From Sphingobacteriales bacterium (GTDB lineage: Bacteria > Bacteroidota > Bacteroidia > Sphingobacteriales > Sphingobacteriaceae), in contig JAQBOG010000017.1 in the NCBI GenBank assembly GCA_028288165.1, forward strand, positions 169,916 to 233,915: 64,000 bases of DNA, written 5' to 3'. The translations under genes and the position numbers were made by a program. Shown one piece after another: positions 26,593 through 36,507 of this stretch. The notes beneath the pieces were generated by a model that saw only the letters and a list, made by a program, of their open reading frames with translations, was not told where the DNA came from and made no database searches. Every line of letters begins with the position of its first letter. The first letter of the stretch is position 1.

Positions 26593-28440
26593 ATGAAAGT
26601 TATAATTGCAGAGAAACCTTCGGTAGCGAGAGAGATTGCTAAAGTTTTTGGTGCCACTACGAAGAAAGATGGATATATAGAAGGGAAAGGATTTTCATTT
26701 ACCTGGGCGTTTGGGCATTTATTGCAGCTAGCACCTCCTCAGGATTATGGATTTTATGGGTGGAAGGTTCAAAATCTTCCGATGCTTCCCCAAAAGTTCA
26801 AATTATCCATTCGTAAAATAAAAACAAAAGACGGCTTAGTAGAAGATCCTGGTGTCAGAAAACAACTCGATACTATTAAAATGCTTTTCGATAGCGCTAC
26901 AGAAATTATTGTTGCAACAGATGCCGGGAGGGAAGGCGAGCTTATTTTTAGATATATTTATTATTTTCTAAAATGCAAAAAACCATTTAAGCGTTTATGG
27001 ATTTCCTCTCAAACTGATGAAGCTATAAAACAAGGCTTCCGAGATTTAAAACCCGGTTCAGATTACGATACCCTTTTTAATTCTGCCCATTGCCGTTCTG
27101 AGTCTGATTGGTTAGTAGGTATGAATGCCACTCAAGCATTGAGTATTTCTGCAGGGAACCGTTCTGTATTGTCTTTAGGGCGTGTACAAACCCCCACACT
27201 GGCGATGATCTGTGCCCGATTTATTGAAATCAAGAATTTTGTTCCCCAAATTTATTACCAGATTAGTATTCAGCTAGATAAAAGCGGACAGGTTTTTAAA
27301 GCGATTTCCATAGATAACTTTAAAGAAAAAGACAAGGCGCAACAAGCTTTTGACAAGGTGCTGGACGTAGGTTCGGGACATCAGGAAGGTGGCAGAATTC
27401 TAAAAGTAGATTCCAAACCGCGAAAAGAACAACCACCCTTATTACATGATTTAAGTAGTTTACAACAAGAAGCAAATAAGAAGAAGGGTTTTACAGCCGA
27501 TCAAACACTTACCCTTTTACAAAACCTGTATGAAAGCAAATTGATCACCTACCCACGTACAGGAAGCCGTTTTATAGGCGATGATGTTTTTGCTGGTGTT
27601 CCACAATTGATAGACAACCTAAAAGGCCATCCAGAATTGGGTAAACAGGCTGAATTTTTATTAAATAATTTGCCGCTAAACAAACGGAGTGTGAACGCTA
27701 AAAAGGTAACAGATCACCATGCTATTTTACCAACTGGTGAAAAGGCATATCATCTATCATCTGATAAACAGGCTATTTATGATATGATTATTGGTAGGAT
27801 GCTTGAAGCTTTTCATAAAGAATGTTTAAAAGAGATCACCAAAATAACCATTGAATCGGGCTCTTTATTTGTTGCAAATGGTACGGTGATTCGTTCGGCC
27901 GGATGGCGTGCGGTTTATAACGAGCCAGATGAAGACAAGAAGGAGGAGGATAACGCCACATTACCTAAAGTGACAGCTGGAGAGAACTTGCCAGTGATTC
28001 AAAAAGAACTTCTTGAAAAACAAACTAAACCAAAACCGTTATATAACGAGGCTAGTTTATTAAAAGCACTTGAAACTTGCGGAAAAGAGATTGAAGATGA
28101 AGAGTTACGGGATGCAATGAAAGAAGGCGGATTAGGAACTCCGGCAACCCGGGCAAATATTATAGAAACGTTAATTACCCGTGAATATATTATCCGCGAA
28201 AAGCGAAACTTGGTTCCAACCAGCAAAGGTCTGGCTGTTTATGAAGTGGTGAAGGATAAAAAAATTGCGCAGGCTGAATTAACCGGTTCCTGGGAGAAGC
28301 GATTAGAAGAAATTCGTTCAGGCGCTTCGGTAGCGGAATTTAAAGAAGAGATAAAAACGTACACACGGACCATCACAAATGAATTGTTAGCGGCCGGAGC
28401 CGGATTATCGAAGGTGTTAATGTCTGCAGAAAAAAATTAA
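26593..28440 (+). CDS. topB: DNA topoisomerase III
   Basis: Type IA topoisomerase, 615 residues from the ATG at 26593; the frame extends upstream through a TTG but the family starts at MKVIIAEKPSVA. The Toprim domain has IIAEKPSVAREIAKVFGA and the metal motif DAGREGELIFRY. The active-site Tyr is in LITYPRTGSRFIGDD. The C-terminal domain includes GLGTPATRANIIETLI. It relaxes and decatenates single-stranded-region-containing DNA. It has no zinc finger and is slightly shorter than the E. coli enzyme, as is usual in Bacteroidetes. Confidence 0.96.
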   Translation: MKVIIAEKPSVAREIAKVFGATTKKDGYIEGKGFSFTWAFGHLLQLAPPQDYGFYGWKVQNLPMLPQKFKLSIRKIKTKDGLVEDPGVRKQLDTIKMLFDSATEIIVATDAGREGELIFRYIYYFLKCKKPFKRLWISSQTDEAIKQGFRDLKPGSDYDTLFNSAHCRSESDWLVGMNATQALSISAGNRSVLSLGRVQTPTLAMICARFIEIKNFVPQIYYQISIQLDKSGQVFKAISIDNFKEKDKAQQAFDKVLDVGSGHQEGGRILKVDSKPRKEQPPLLHDLSSLQQEANKKKGFTADQTLTLLQNLYESKLITYPRTGSRFIGDDVFAGVPQLIDNLKGHPELGKQAEFLLNNLPLNKRSVNAKKVTDHHAILPTGEKAYHLSSDKQAIYDMIIGRMLEAFHKECLKEITKITIESGSLFVANGTVIRSAGWRAVYNEPDEDKKEEDNATLPKVTAGENLPVIQKELLEKQTKPKPLYNEASLLKALETCGKEIEDEELRDAMKEGGLGTPATRANIIETLITREYIIREKRNLVPTSKGLAVYEVVKDKKIAQAELTGSWEKRLEEIRSGASVAEFKEEIKTYTRTITNELLAAGAGLSKVLMSAEKN

Positions 28441-28644
28441 TATCGTTTACTTTCTATGTTTTTAATTTGCTTAATGGGGGATATGACTGTATATTCTAAA
28501 ACATCTTAATGGGATATTGGTTATAACTATTTGAATGTCATAATTAAAGCCATTTACTTTCGTTTATAAACTAATTCATCACTTATGACGTATTATTATC
28601 TAGTAACTAACTCTTAACAGCTTTAAACTTCATTGTTTAACAAT

Positions 28645-30249
28645 ATGAAAGTCCATAAACTAATAGCACTTACTTCTTTTATTTTACTAATATATTCTTG
28701 TAAAAAGTCAACAATAACACCTGATCCAGTTCCAATAATAGAGACTCCACCACCACCAGCGCCAAATAGTACCCGGACTCAACTAACACTTGATTCTATA
28801 TATATATACGCAAAGGAAGCTTATCTATGGAATGATGCATTGCCGTCGTTTAATGCATTTAATCCTAGAGGTTATAATAGTTTTGATGCTCCCATATTGA
28901 ATTTGGAAGATGAATTATTTGATATTACGCAATTTAAAATTAATCCATCTACAACTAAGCCCTATGAATATTCTGCAGAACATCCTTCTAGTTCTAAATA
29001 TTCTTATCTAGTTGAAGATAATAATGGATCATCAGCTGTTGCACAAACTTATCAAAAACAAGCTTCCGTAACTCTAGATGGAGATGGTGATGATTTTGGA
29101 ATAGATCTATCGTCCATATCATCAAGTGACATTCGGGTAAAACTCGTATCTCCCTCTTCTCCAGCAGCTGATGCGGGTGTTGTTCGAGGCGATCGTATTT
29201 TAAAAGTAAACGGAAAGACCGCAAGTGCAGCTTCACAAAATGCGCTAAATGATATAAGCAATGCTTTTGACGGAAATAATATCACTTTAAATATCAGGCG
29301 AGTGAATGGGACCGAATATACTAAGGATTTAACGCGAAGATCTTACACAAGTAGTTCTGTTTATAAAAAATCAATTTTAACCTCTGGGAGCAAAAAAGTT
29401 GGTTACCTCTCGTATGCTCGCTTTTCAACACTGCCAAAGTCAAGAGCTGAACTCGAAACTATTTTTGCTGATTTTGCATCGCAAGGGGTAACAGATTTAA
29501 TTTTGGATTTTAGGTACAATGGAGGTGGCTATGTAGAAACCGCCGAACATATGACTAACCTTATTGCACCATCAGCTAAAAGTGGTTCGGTAATGTATGT
29601 GGAGTTTTATAATAGTTGGATGCAAGGTCTAAAAAATAGTGCTGATGCTAAAGCTAAAAGTGTTTTATCTAAACAAATATTATATAATAGCAGTGGGCAA
29701 CCCATACAATACGAAGGTCGTAATGCTAATTATGCTGATATAGATTATTCTGTAGCCGGTAATACTTATAAGTTTGAAAAGGTAGGTAGTTTGAATAATA
29801 TTAATAATGTAATTTTTATAGTTAGTGGAAATACAGCTTCGGCTAGTGAGCTGGTTATTAATAGTTTAAGGCCACATATGAACGTGAAACTGGTTGGCTC
29901 TAAAACCTATGGCAAGCCGGTTGGTTTTTTCCCAATTACAATTGATAAATATTCGATTTATATGTCGAATTTCAATATTCAAAATTCTGCAGGGCAAGGA
30001 AATTACTATGACGGATTGCCTGTAGATATAAGTGGAATTGATGATGTTACTCACGATTTTGGCGATGCACAGGAGAATTTGACTGCTAAAGCCTTGGCTT
30101 ACATTACAAATGGTACCATCGTATCATCTGTAAAGAACAACACAAGTATGAGTACTTCTGCAGTTACAACTCCATCTGCAGAGCCTATTCATATTATAAA
30201 ATCACCATCGTTCAACGGAATGATTGAAACTAGAAGGAAACTCAACTAA
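28645..30249 (+). CDS. S41 family (C-terminal processing) protease lipoprotein
   Basis: A 534-residue lipoprotein from the ATG at 28645 (the frame also opens at a TTG at 28633). The lipobox ends LLIYSC, C19, followed by a Pro-rich linker. A PDZ domain is centred on VKLVSPSSPAADAGVVRGDRILKVNG. The S41 Ser is in SGNTASASELVINSL near 398, and the Lys is in KLVGSKTYGKPVG near 420. Members degrade or process envelope proteins with exposed C-termini. The gene stands alone. Confidence 0.93.
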   Translation: MKVHKLIALTSFILLIYSCKKSTITPDPVPIIETPPPPAPNSTRTQLTLDSIYIYAKEAYLWNDALPSFNAFNPRGYNSFDAPILNLEDELFDITQFKINPSTTKPYEYSAEHPSSSKYSYLVEDNNGSSAVAQTYQKQASVTLDGDGDDFGIDLSSISSSDIRVKLVSPSSPAADAGVVRGDRILKVNGKTASAASQNALNDISNAFDGNNITLNIRRVNGTEYTKDLTRRSYTSSSVYKKSILTSGSKKVGYLSYARFSTLPKSRAELETIFADFASQGVTDLILDFRYNGGGYVETAEHMTNLIAPSAKSGSVMYVEFYNSWMQGLKNSADAKAKSVLSKQILYNSSGQPIQYEGRNANYADIDYSVAGNTYKFEKVGSLNNINNVIFIVSGNTASASELVINSLRPHMNVKLVGSKTYGKPVGFFPITIDKYSIYMSNFNIQNSAGQGNYYDGLPVDISGIDDVTHDFGDAQENLTAKALAYITNGTIVSSVKNNTSMSTSAVTTPSAEPIHIIKSPSFNGMIETRRKLN

Positions 30250-30436
30250 CAGTTCGGTTTGCAATGTATGCGGAACATTTTAAACTTACGAGGTTTATGA
30301 GGTTTATTAGATAGCAAGTAAGTGAGAAAAATGACACAGAATGTAACATAAACCTTGTCTTTTAGTGGCTTGTGGAAGAAGTGGCAAAATAATTGGTGTT
30401 TCAACTTTTAATAATTTGGAGTTATTCCGTCAATCT

Positions 30437-30532
30437 ATGAGAACCTTACAACTTTTATCTGCTTTACTTTTGTTCATCTTATTTTGGATAATTAGCTTTT
30501 TCAACTTCAACGATAGTGAAGTAAAAGAATAA
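30437..30532 (+). CDS. Possible small membrane protein (31 aa)
   Basis: ATG-to-TAA frame: MRTLQLLSALLLFILFWIIS forms a single membrane segment, then a polar, acidic tail NFNDSEVKE. Typical shape of a small membrane protein; no homologue recognised. It lies in the 483-base gap after the S41 gene, upstream of repeat copy 2. Confidence 0.3.
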   Translation: MRTLQLLSALLLFILFWIISFFNFNDSEVKE

Positions 30533-30582
30533 TGTTGTTTCTGTTTAACTCATTAACTTTATAAGAACGGAGTGTTTCGAAT

Positions 30583-30678
30583 GCTAGGTGCGTTAGGGAT
30601 TGAAGTGAAAATCCTTTTGACCTTCTTTCTTCAGGACAAAAGATTGTAACAAAAAGCCCGCTCGAACGCCCTAAAACT
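30583..30678 (-). repeat. Dispersed MITE/REPIN-like element, copy 2
   Basis: Read on the plus strand it runs from GCTAGGTGCGTTAGGGATTG to CCCGCTCGAACGCCCTAAAAC, the reverse orientation of copy 1. Compared with the others it lacks a few bases of the AGGTTTTGCG end. It sits upstream of the CDGSH gene. Confidence 0.85.
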
Positions 30679-30701
30679 AATCTTCTGGCTTTTAATTGTT
30701 A

Positions 30702-30709
30702 TATATTTG
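30702..30709 (+). promoter_or_regulatory. Candidate -7 box of the CDGSH gene
   Basis: TATATTTG matches TAnnTTTG, ends 23 bases before the start codon and lies just after repeat copy 2. Confidence 0.45.
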
Positions 30710-30732
30710 CAACCAATCATTAAAAATCAGAA

Positions 30733-30957
30733 ATGTCTAAAACAAAATTAACAGTAAATAATAACGGGTCATTAAAAATAGATGGCGACTTCGAAATAGT
30801 AGATAAGGACGGAAATATATATGATCTGGCCGGAAGAACTATCGTATCAGTTTGCAGATGCGGTTTGTCGCAAAATAAACCATTTTGTGATGGTTCACAT
30901 AAAGGTCATTTTGAGCACGAGGCTGTAGCATTTAATTTGCCTCCAAAAAAAGTTTAA
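30733..30957 (+). CDS. CDGSH iron-sulfur domain protein
   Basis: A 74-residue protein whose [2Fe-2S] motif is complete: C41, C43, C52 and H56 in CRCGLSQNKPFCDGSHKG. This is the mitoNEET-type 3Cys-1His cluster site. Such proteins take part in redox sensing or Fe-S transfer; the specific role is unknown. A strong hairpin follows the stop. Confidence 0.93.
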   Translation: MSKTKLTVNNNGSLKIDGDFEIVDKDGNIYDLAGRTIVSVCRCGLSQNKPFCDGSHKGHFEHEAVAFNLPPKKV

Positions 30958-30992
30958 AAAAATGCAGGCAAAAAGAGCCTGCATTTTTTTTA
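30957..30992. terminator. Bidirectional terminator
   Basis: The stem AAAATGCAGGC-AAAAAGA-GCCTGCATTTT has T-runs in both directions. It serves the CDGSH gene and the convergent GyrI-like gene. Confidence 0.85.
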
Positions 30993-31451
30993 TGCCTCTA
31001 CTGATACAAAAATATCTACTTCTACATCGGTGGGATCTTGTGATCTTTCTCCATAAACCTCAAAGTCGGCTGAGTAATTTCGCTTGAGATCTGAATCCCA
31101 AATGGAAACCCATTCTTTAAAAACGATACCTTCGTTTAAATTTCCTGTAGCGGTAAACTTAACATAGGTGCCACCTTTAATTTCCTTTCCGCTCATTCCC
31201 TCTGGAATATTTTCAAGCGAAGAAACTTTACAACCAAGCAAGGTAGTGTAGGGCTTTGTATAGTCTTTCTCATAATCAGTGTATACACTATAAAGGGACG
31301 AATCTACCTTGTTTGGTATTTTATCCGAAGTTTGGTTACTTAGGAACTGGGTCCATAATTCGGGGATGTCTTGAGCTGCTTTTCCGTTTTCATTAGTAGT
31401 TCTCACTGTTATGCCAACGATGTAAAAAGGAGAGATTTGGATAGTTTCCAT
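30990..31451 (-). CDS. GyrI-like / AraC effector-binding domain protein
   Basis: A 153-residue stand-alone small-molecule-binding domain. It has the SRPBCC-like effector-binding (BacT/GyrI) features: IQISPFYIVGITVRTTNENG at the start, QDIPELWTQFLSN, YSVYTDYEKDYTKPYTTLLG, and WVSIWDSDLKRNYSADFEVYG near the end. Homologues bind drugs or act as effector domains; ligand unknown. Its stop overlaps the shared terminator. Confidence 0.85.
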   Translation of the reverse strand: METIQISPFYIVGITVRTTNENGKAAQDIPELWTQFLSNQTSDKIPNKVDSSLYSVYTDYEKDYTKPYTTLLGCKVSSLENIPEGMSGKEIKGGTYVKFTATGNLNEGIVFKEWVSIWDSDLKRNYSADFEVYGERSQDPTDVEVDIFVSVEA

Positions 31452-31757
31452 GGATTTAAGATTTTAATTACCCCAAAAGTATTACGTGGGATTGACAGCA
31501 GTATGTCAGGGGTTTGATTTTTGTCGGCAAATTTCAAAGTATTCTGGAAGTGATATGATAATTGATGGGAACTAAACTTTTCATTCATCAAGTCAATCCT
31601 TGACACTTAATTCAGGACTAATTGCAATGGTTAGCAATGAGATTCAGCAATTATACTAAAGGCCTCTGATAACTTCTTTGTCTTTTTCGGTAGCATGAAC
31701 CGGACTCTTGCTCATTGATGTGTTAAGGTTGACGTAATAATATAACACCTTTTAAAT
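31452..31757. other. Intergenic region with no supported gene
   Basis: A 306-base gap. The minus strand has a 19-codon ATG frame at 31656-31715 (MSKSPVHATEKDKEVIRGL then stop) that reads like the start of a decayed gene, but nothing recognisable follows. No repeat or hairpin stands out. Confidence 0.35.
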
Positions 31758-32336
31758 TTATAAAAGCTTATTTATCTGAGCATACTGTAATAATATAATC
31801 GTTTTGGCATCTTTTATTTCGCCAGTTTTAACCATATTTAAAGCTTGGCTAAAGGGCACTTCAAACACTTGAATACTTTCATGCTCATGCGCTAAGCCAC
31901 CACCTTCACTAACCTTCATATCCTTGGAGTATTCTGCTATAAAAAAATGAAGCATTTCTGCAACAGAGCCTGGTGTCATATAACATTCCATTATTTTCTT
32001 TACATGGGGAACTTGGTATCCCGTTTCTTCTTCAATTTCTTTTATGATACAGTCTTCCGGATTATTATCTTCGAGTAAACCTGCACAGGCTTCGATCATC
32101 ACACCGCTTTCGTTTCCGTTTATATAGGTTGGCATTCGGAACTGCCGAATGAGGATAACCGTTTTTTCCTCTTTGTTATAAAGTAAAACCGTAGCGCCAT
32201 TACCACTGTGATACACCTCCCTTTTTTGATTTTCCCAGCTGCCGTCTTCTTTTTTATATTCGAATTTTAGGTTCTTCAATTTAAAAAAGTTATCAGACAG
32301 AATTTCTGTTTCTAAATTTCTAATTTCAGTTTTCAT
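31758..32336 (-). CDS. Nudix hydrolase (NudK/GDP-mannose pyrophosphatase-like)
   Basis: A 192-residue protein. The Nudix box is present from AGLLEDNNPEDC through IIKEIEEETGYQV, with Lys in place of the canonical Arg. EVYHSGNGATVLLYN and TVILIRQFRMPTYIN resemble the NudK/ADP-sugar group. It probably hydrolyses a nucleotide-sugar diphosphate. Its start overlaps the end of the class V aminotransferase gene by 11 bases. Confidence 0.9.
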   Translation of the reverse strand: MKTEIRNLETEILSDNFFKLKNLKFEYKKEDGSWENQKREVYHSGNGATVLLYNKEEKTVILIRQFRMPTYINGNESGVMIEACAGLLEDNNPEDCIIKEIEEETGYQVPHVKKIMECYMTPGSVAEMLHFFIAEYSKDMKVSEGGGLAHEHESIQVFEVPFSQALNMVKTGEIKDAKTIILLQYAQINKLL

Positions 32337-33609
32337 GATTTACCAGATCTAATTGTTTAGACGTGATTTTTACTAAGGCCTCAACAAATTTTTGAATGTC
32401 TGCTGGGTGCGTGTAAATATTAACAGTAACTCGAATACCTTCCATTTTATCCCATAGCACAGAGCCAACATGAATTTGATAGGTATTGAGTAGCTCTGTC
32501 TCTAATGCTAATGGTTCCCATCCCTGTAAACTTAGGTTTACCATCACCAAATTTTGTTCCTCATTTAAAGGAGTTTTGAAGCTTATTCCAGGTAGCTTAC
32601 AAATTTGATTAACCCAAAAATTTCGTAAAAAACGAAGGCGCTCTTCTTTATATGGTCGGCCTACGTGTAAGTGAAATTCTATAGCATATCCCAAACCTAA
32701 AACATTAGGCAATAGCTGGATGCTTAGCTCTTCAAATTTTCTTATATTTTCAGAAAGTGGTGTATTACTCGAAGCCAGTGGCCATGTTTCGGCTATTAAT
32801 TCTTTTTTTATGTAAAGTAAGCCGGAGGGAATTGGGCCAGATAACCATTTATGTAATGCGGTTGTAAAGTAATCGCAGTCTAGTTTTTTAACGTCTGTTT
32901 CCAAAACACCGAAGCTGTGAGCTGCATCAAGCATTACCTTAATGTTTTTCTTTTTAGCTTCTTTAATAATGGCTTCTACTGGTAAAACTTGACCATTCCA
33001 ATTGATTACATGGGTAAGCGACAAAAATTTGGTTTTGCTGGTAAAGGCAGAAACATACTTGGCAATTATATCTTCATTGCTTTCAGTTCCATCAATCTCT
33101 ATCCATTTTATAAGTATTCCGTCTCTTAGTTCCCGTTGCTTCCAAGATGAAACGGTTTTAGCATAGTCTTGCTTACAAGCAACTACTTCGTCGCCTTTCT
33201 GCAAGCTAATTCCAAAAATTACATTATTTAATGCTTCAGTGGTATTTCGGAGAATAGCAATTTCTTCGGCAGAACTATTAATTAATCTGGCCAAGCCATC
33301 ACGAATCAATTCCCGACCATTTTCCATCACTTTCCAGATGTAATAACTTGGTGATGTATTAATCAGGGCATAATAGGATGTAAAGGCTTTTTCAACTACA
33401 AATGGGCCGGAACTAACCGCTCCATTATTCAAGTTTATAACTCCATCAGGTTTCGGGAAACTATCTCTAACTTTTGACCAAAAAACTTCGTTGGTAGCAA
33501 GTTCTTCAGGACTTGTATCATGCAATGCTAAGGTTTGTTGTCTTTCAACAACGTTTAGAACAGGGTTTTGATTTAAAAATTCCTGCCATTTTGTAATCCA
33601 TTCATTCAT
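32326..33609 (-). CDS. Class V aminotransferase (isopenicillin N epimerase-like)
   Basis: PLP enzyme of 427 residues from the ATG at 33609; a GTG at 33648 would add 13 residues. Family features are ILRNTTEALNNVIFGI, VMLDAAHSFG with the PLP-binding Asp and His, and TTALHKWLSGP with the Schiff-base Lys. NLNNGAVSSGPF near the N-terminus is typical of isopenicillin N epimerase-like/cysteine desulfurase-like members. Substrate unknown. The Nudix gene downstream is overlapping, so the two are co-transcribed. Confidence 0.9.
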   Translation of the reverse strand: MNEWITKWQEFLNQNPVLNVVERQQTLALHDTSPEELATNEVFWSKVRDSFPKPDGVINLNNGAVSSGPFVVEKAFTSYYALINTSPSYYIWKVMENGRELIRDGLARLINSSAEEIAILRNTTEALNNVIFGISLQKGDEVVACKQDYAKTVSSWKQRELRDGILIKWIEIDGTESNEDIIAKYVSAFTSKTKFLSLTHVINWNGQVLPVEAIIKEAKKKNIKVMLDAAHSFGVLETDVKKLDCDYFTTALHKWLSGPIPSGLLYIKKELIAETWPLASSNTPLSENIRKFEELSIQLLPNVLGLGYAIEFHLHVGRPYKEERLRFLRNFWVNQICKLPGISFKTPLNEEQNLVMVNLSLQGWEPLALETELLNTYQIHVGSVLWDKMEGIRVTVNIYTHPADIQKFVEALVKITSKQLDLVNHEN

Positions 33610-33841
33610 AGGTTGGCTGTAAATTTCAATGCGTTTAACTAAATACACTGTTTCGCCTAATATATAACTAAGAATATTAAAGTGAAACCTTGATTTAATA
33701 TTTAATTAAGTTTTATAGTAAAACGAGAGAAAACAATAATGATAATATGTAGTTCACAGCCGTTTAGTTTAATTGGTTAATTAGTTTACGAATATAAATT
33801 CAGAATTAACTACAATTGAACGTAACCAAGACGGCTTGAAA

Positions 33842-34351
33842 TTACGTGGTTTTAAAACCTTGAAGTGGTTTTTTAACAATAAACATCTCAAGTACGAGTA
33901 AAAACATACCTGCCATTACAGAAACATCGGCCATATTGAAGATTCCAGTCTGAAAAATCATGAAATCCATGTGCAGAAAATCGGTTACTGATCCATATAA
34001 AAAACGATCATATATATTGCCGATACCGCCTCCAATTACGCAACAAATAGCAAGAATGCTTAGTGGAGCTAAGTTCTTTTTCGTTAACACGTAAACCAAC
34101 CCATATAGTAAAGCAGCGATTGGAAGTATCAATAACAACAACGTTTTCAATACGGAAGGCAACGCATCTCCCATACTTAAGAATGCTCCTGAATTTTCGA
34201 TCTTCGTTAACGTTAAGAAGTTGTCAATTAGTATGATACTAGCGTTATATTCAACCTTCTCTCTGACAATATCTTTTGAAACTTGGTCACAGCCAATGTT
34301 TAATGATATAATTGCCAATACTGAAAAACCCTTAATAAGTCTTGATTTCAT
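33842..34351 (-). CDS. lspA: Lipoprotein signal peptidase (signal peptidase II)
   Basis: Inner-membrane aspartyl protease that removes signal peptides from prolipoproteins; 169 residues with four membrane helices. The catalytic Asp pair is D115 in GNIYDRFLYGSVTDF and D142 in FNMADVSV. NIGCDQVSKDIV near the N-terminus matches the family's DQxSK motif. It follows the MBL-fold gene by 45 bases on the same strand. Confidence 0.95.
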   Translation of the reverse strand: MKSRLIKGFSVLAIISLNIGCDQVSKDIVREKVEYNASIILIDNFLTLTKIENSGAFLSMGDALPSVLKTLLLLILPIAALLYGLVYVLTKKNLAPLSILAICCVIGGGIGNIYDRFLYGSVTDFLHMDFMIFQTGIFNMADVSVMAGMFLLVLEMFIVKKPLQGFKTT

Positions 34352-34396
34352 ATAGAGATTGTAACTAGATAGTAAGACGTTTAATTAAGTCATTTA

Positions 34397-35425
34397 TTAC
34401 AAATTCCACCATACCTTATCAGGATAAGAAGATTTTAAAATGATGGGTTCTCCAATTAAAGGAGTGGTCACTTTCACATTTAAGTCGCTGGCTGTTTTTA
34501 TAACTCGCTGAATGGGTTCGTTCCAATTGTGTAAAGCCAGGGAGAATTTTGCCCAATGAACCGGTAATATAACGCTTGCTCCCAAATCAATAGCGGCTTG
34601 AACGGCCTGTTCGGGCATCATGTGGATGTATGGCCAATTGGTATTGTATTGCCCGGTTTCTAGGATGGCGATATCAAAGGGACCATATAAATTGCCTATT
34701 TCCTTAAAGTGCGAATCATAACCTGAATCGCTGCCTATATAAATGGAATAATCAGCCAGTTTCAATACAAATGATGACCAAAGAGAATTATTACGTGTGA
34801 TACCTCGGCCAGAGAAATGCCTTGCTGGAGTAGCTATCAATTCACCCTTTTCGATTGGCGTTTTTTGCCACCAATCTAATTCGGTTATTTTACTTTCCGC
34901 AACCCCCCAATGTTTTAAATGTTCGCCAACTCCAAGCGGTGTATAAAAGTGCTTCGTCTTGCTTTTAAATTTTAGTATCGTTTTATAATCCAGATGGTCG
35001 TAATGATCATGAGTCAAAATAATGATATCTATCTCAGGAAAATCTTCGGGCGTGTACACATCTGAACCTGCAAACGATTTTCCAAAAAAAGAAACAGGAG
35101 AGGCATTTCCACTAAACACCGGGTCTACTAAAATAGTTTGCTCTTCATATTTAATCAGGTAGGAGGAGTGTCCAAACCAAACAATGGTAGGTGAAGCAGC
35201 CTTTAAAGCGGTTAAATCAGTCTTTACAGATGGGAGTGTAACTGGAGGTGCTGCAGATTTTGGTTTAGTTGCAAAATCTTTCATCATTTTCAAAATAGAA
35301 GTACTTTTCAGGGTTACTTCTGTTGGAGACAAATTCTGGAAAGCTCCATTTTTATAATTAGGCGACCTTTTAAGTTTATATAAAACCTTACCAGCCGGTT
35401 TCTTGCCAAATATTTTCGGGATCAT
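34397..35425 (-). CDS. MBL-fold metallo-hydrolase (NAPE-PLD/UlaG-like)
   Basis: A 342-residue protein. The metal motif is ILTHDHYDHLD near residue 137. VWFGHSSYLIKYEEQTILVDPV and IYIGSDSGYDSHF are typical of the NAPE-PLD-like/RomA group. GQYNTNWPYIHMMPEQAVQAA and LPVHWAKFSLALHNWNEP carry further metal ligands. The family includes phospholipase D-type and L-ascorbate-6-phosphate lactonase activities; the substrate is unknown. Confidence 0.88.
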   Translation of the reverse strand: MIPKIFGKKPAGKVLYKLKRSPNYKNGAFQNLSPTEVTLKSTSILKMMKDFATKPKSAAPPVTLPSVKTDLTALKAASPTIVWFGHSSYLIKYEEQTILVDPVFSGNASPVSFFGKSFAGSDVYTPEDFPEIDIIILTHDHYDHLDYKTILKFKSKTKHFYTPLGVGEHLKHWGVAESKITELDWWQKTPIEKGELIATPARHFSGRGITRNNSLWSSFVLKLADYSIYIGSDSGYDSHFKEIGNLYGPFDIAILETGQYNTNWPYIHMMPEQAVQAAIDLGASVILPVHWAKFSLALHNWNEPIQRVIKTASDLNVKVTTPLIGEPIILKSSYPDKVWWNL

Positions 35426-35477
35426 ATAATTTTGTGGATATCCATAAAGCCATTATGATGTCTCAAATGGCTAAATA

Positions 35478-36440
35478 TTACAAAGCCAGCTCTTTTAACT
35501 TAATAAGTTCTTGTTTACGGTTTTTAATACGGTTTATGATTTCCTTAGCAAGTTCAACCGAAGCGTCGATTTCTGTTTTCCGAATAGATAAACTTTCGAT
35601 ATTAAAACCGATAGGTAGGTTTTTCTCTGCTGCGAATTGCGATAAATTTTCAAAAATATCCAGGCAGAGTTTTACGGAATCTTCCAACATGGTTTCGGAA
35701 TTCATTAAATCATTTTCGAGCCATTTTGGAATACTGATCCCCAGCCATTTCATAAAAGTGATGGTTTTTGCAGACCCGCAAGGAACTAGCGTAAAAAGAA
35801 TCGGTGCAGGCTTTATTTCATTGCTTAGGCAATGGTAGTAATAATCAGAAAGCATGTTTTTTGCTGCCTGCACATTGTAAACTCCTTGAGAAACAAAGAA
35901 TTGGCAGCCATTATCCGTTTTGTTTATAATCCGGATATGTTCGTCGTGCTTTTTTTGATGCCTTTCGGGGATGGTAACGCCGCCCAAAACAAGGTTGCTT
36001 TTGCGCTCTGCTATAATTTGATAAGCTTCAGCAAGTGATAGAGATATGCTTTGATCACAGGAAGAAGCTCCAACGAAAACTTCTGGATGATACCCCGGTT
36101 TACTTTCAACATCCTTTAAATGATTTACAAACTGTTCACGGGTGTATTTGCCAATACAGCGGTAAATAATTTTAGGGGTTGTTATGGCGTTTAGATAGCT
36201 ACTACTATAATCATGCGGGTCTAACGTGGGTAAAAACGGGAAAGGCCTGTCGTCACTAATTCGATCTGTTTCATCTTGAATATCATACAAAACAACCGCA
36301 TCAATTTCGAGTTCAGCAACTCTGTTTATAAAACCTTGTGCAATTTCTCTGATCTTCTCTTCCGTATTGTTTTTCTTTGGTGGAGAAAAGCCATACGTAA
36401 CAATACCAGTTTCACCTGTAGTGATTTTTTCAATTAACAT
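35478..36440 (-). CDS. Methylenetetrahydrofolate reductase-like protein
   Basis: A 320-residue protein with the fold signature of the FAD-linked MTHFR family. EIDAVVLYDIQDETDR, YRCIGKYTREQFVNHL and NLVLGGVTIPERH occupy the positions of the MetF barrel strands. The C-terminal part (GFNIESLSIRKTEIDASVEL) matches MTHFR-like proteins used as folate or other one-carbon oxidoreductases. It is diverged from classical MetF, so I give no symbol. The neighbouring methyltransferase upstream suggests a one-carbon context, by inference only. Confidence 0.7.
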   Translation of the reverse strand: MLIEKITTGETGIVTYGFSPPKKNNTEEKIREIAQGFINRVAELEIDAVVLYDIQDETDRISDDRPFPFLPTLDPHDYSSSYLNAITTPKIIYRCIGKYTREQFVNHLKDVESKPGYHPEVFVGASSCDQSISLSLAEAYQIIAERKSNLVLGGVTIPERHQKKHDEHIRIINKTDNGCQFFVSQGVYNVQAAKNMLSDYYYHCLSNEIKPAPILFTLVPCGSAKTITFMKWLGISIPKWLENDLMNSETMLEDSVKLCLDIFENLSQFAAEKNLPIGFNIESLSIRKTEIDASVELAKEIINRIKNRKQELIKLKELAL

Positions 36441-36507
36441 GAACCAAACCTTTTAAGTATTCAAATATCCGTAAAGGAAATATTTACAATAATACAGGTT
36501 ATTAGAT

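Noticed and set aside
31409..31606. 65-codon minus-strand frame next to the GyrI-like gene
   Set aside because: Overlaps the start of the GyrI-like gene in another frame and has no family features.
31656..31715. 19-codon frame MSKSPVHATEKDKEVIRGL
   Set aside because: Protein-like start but ends at once, and nothing recognisable follows in any frame.
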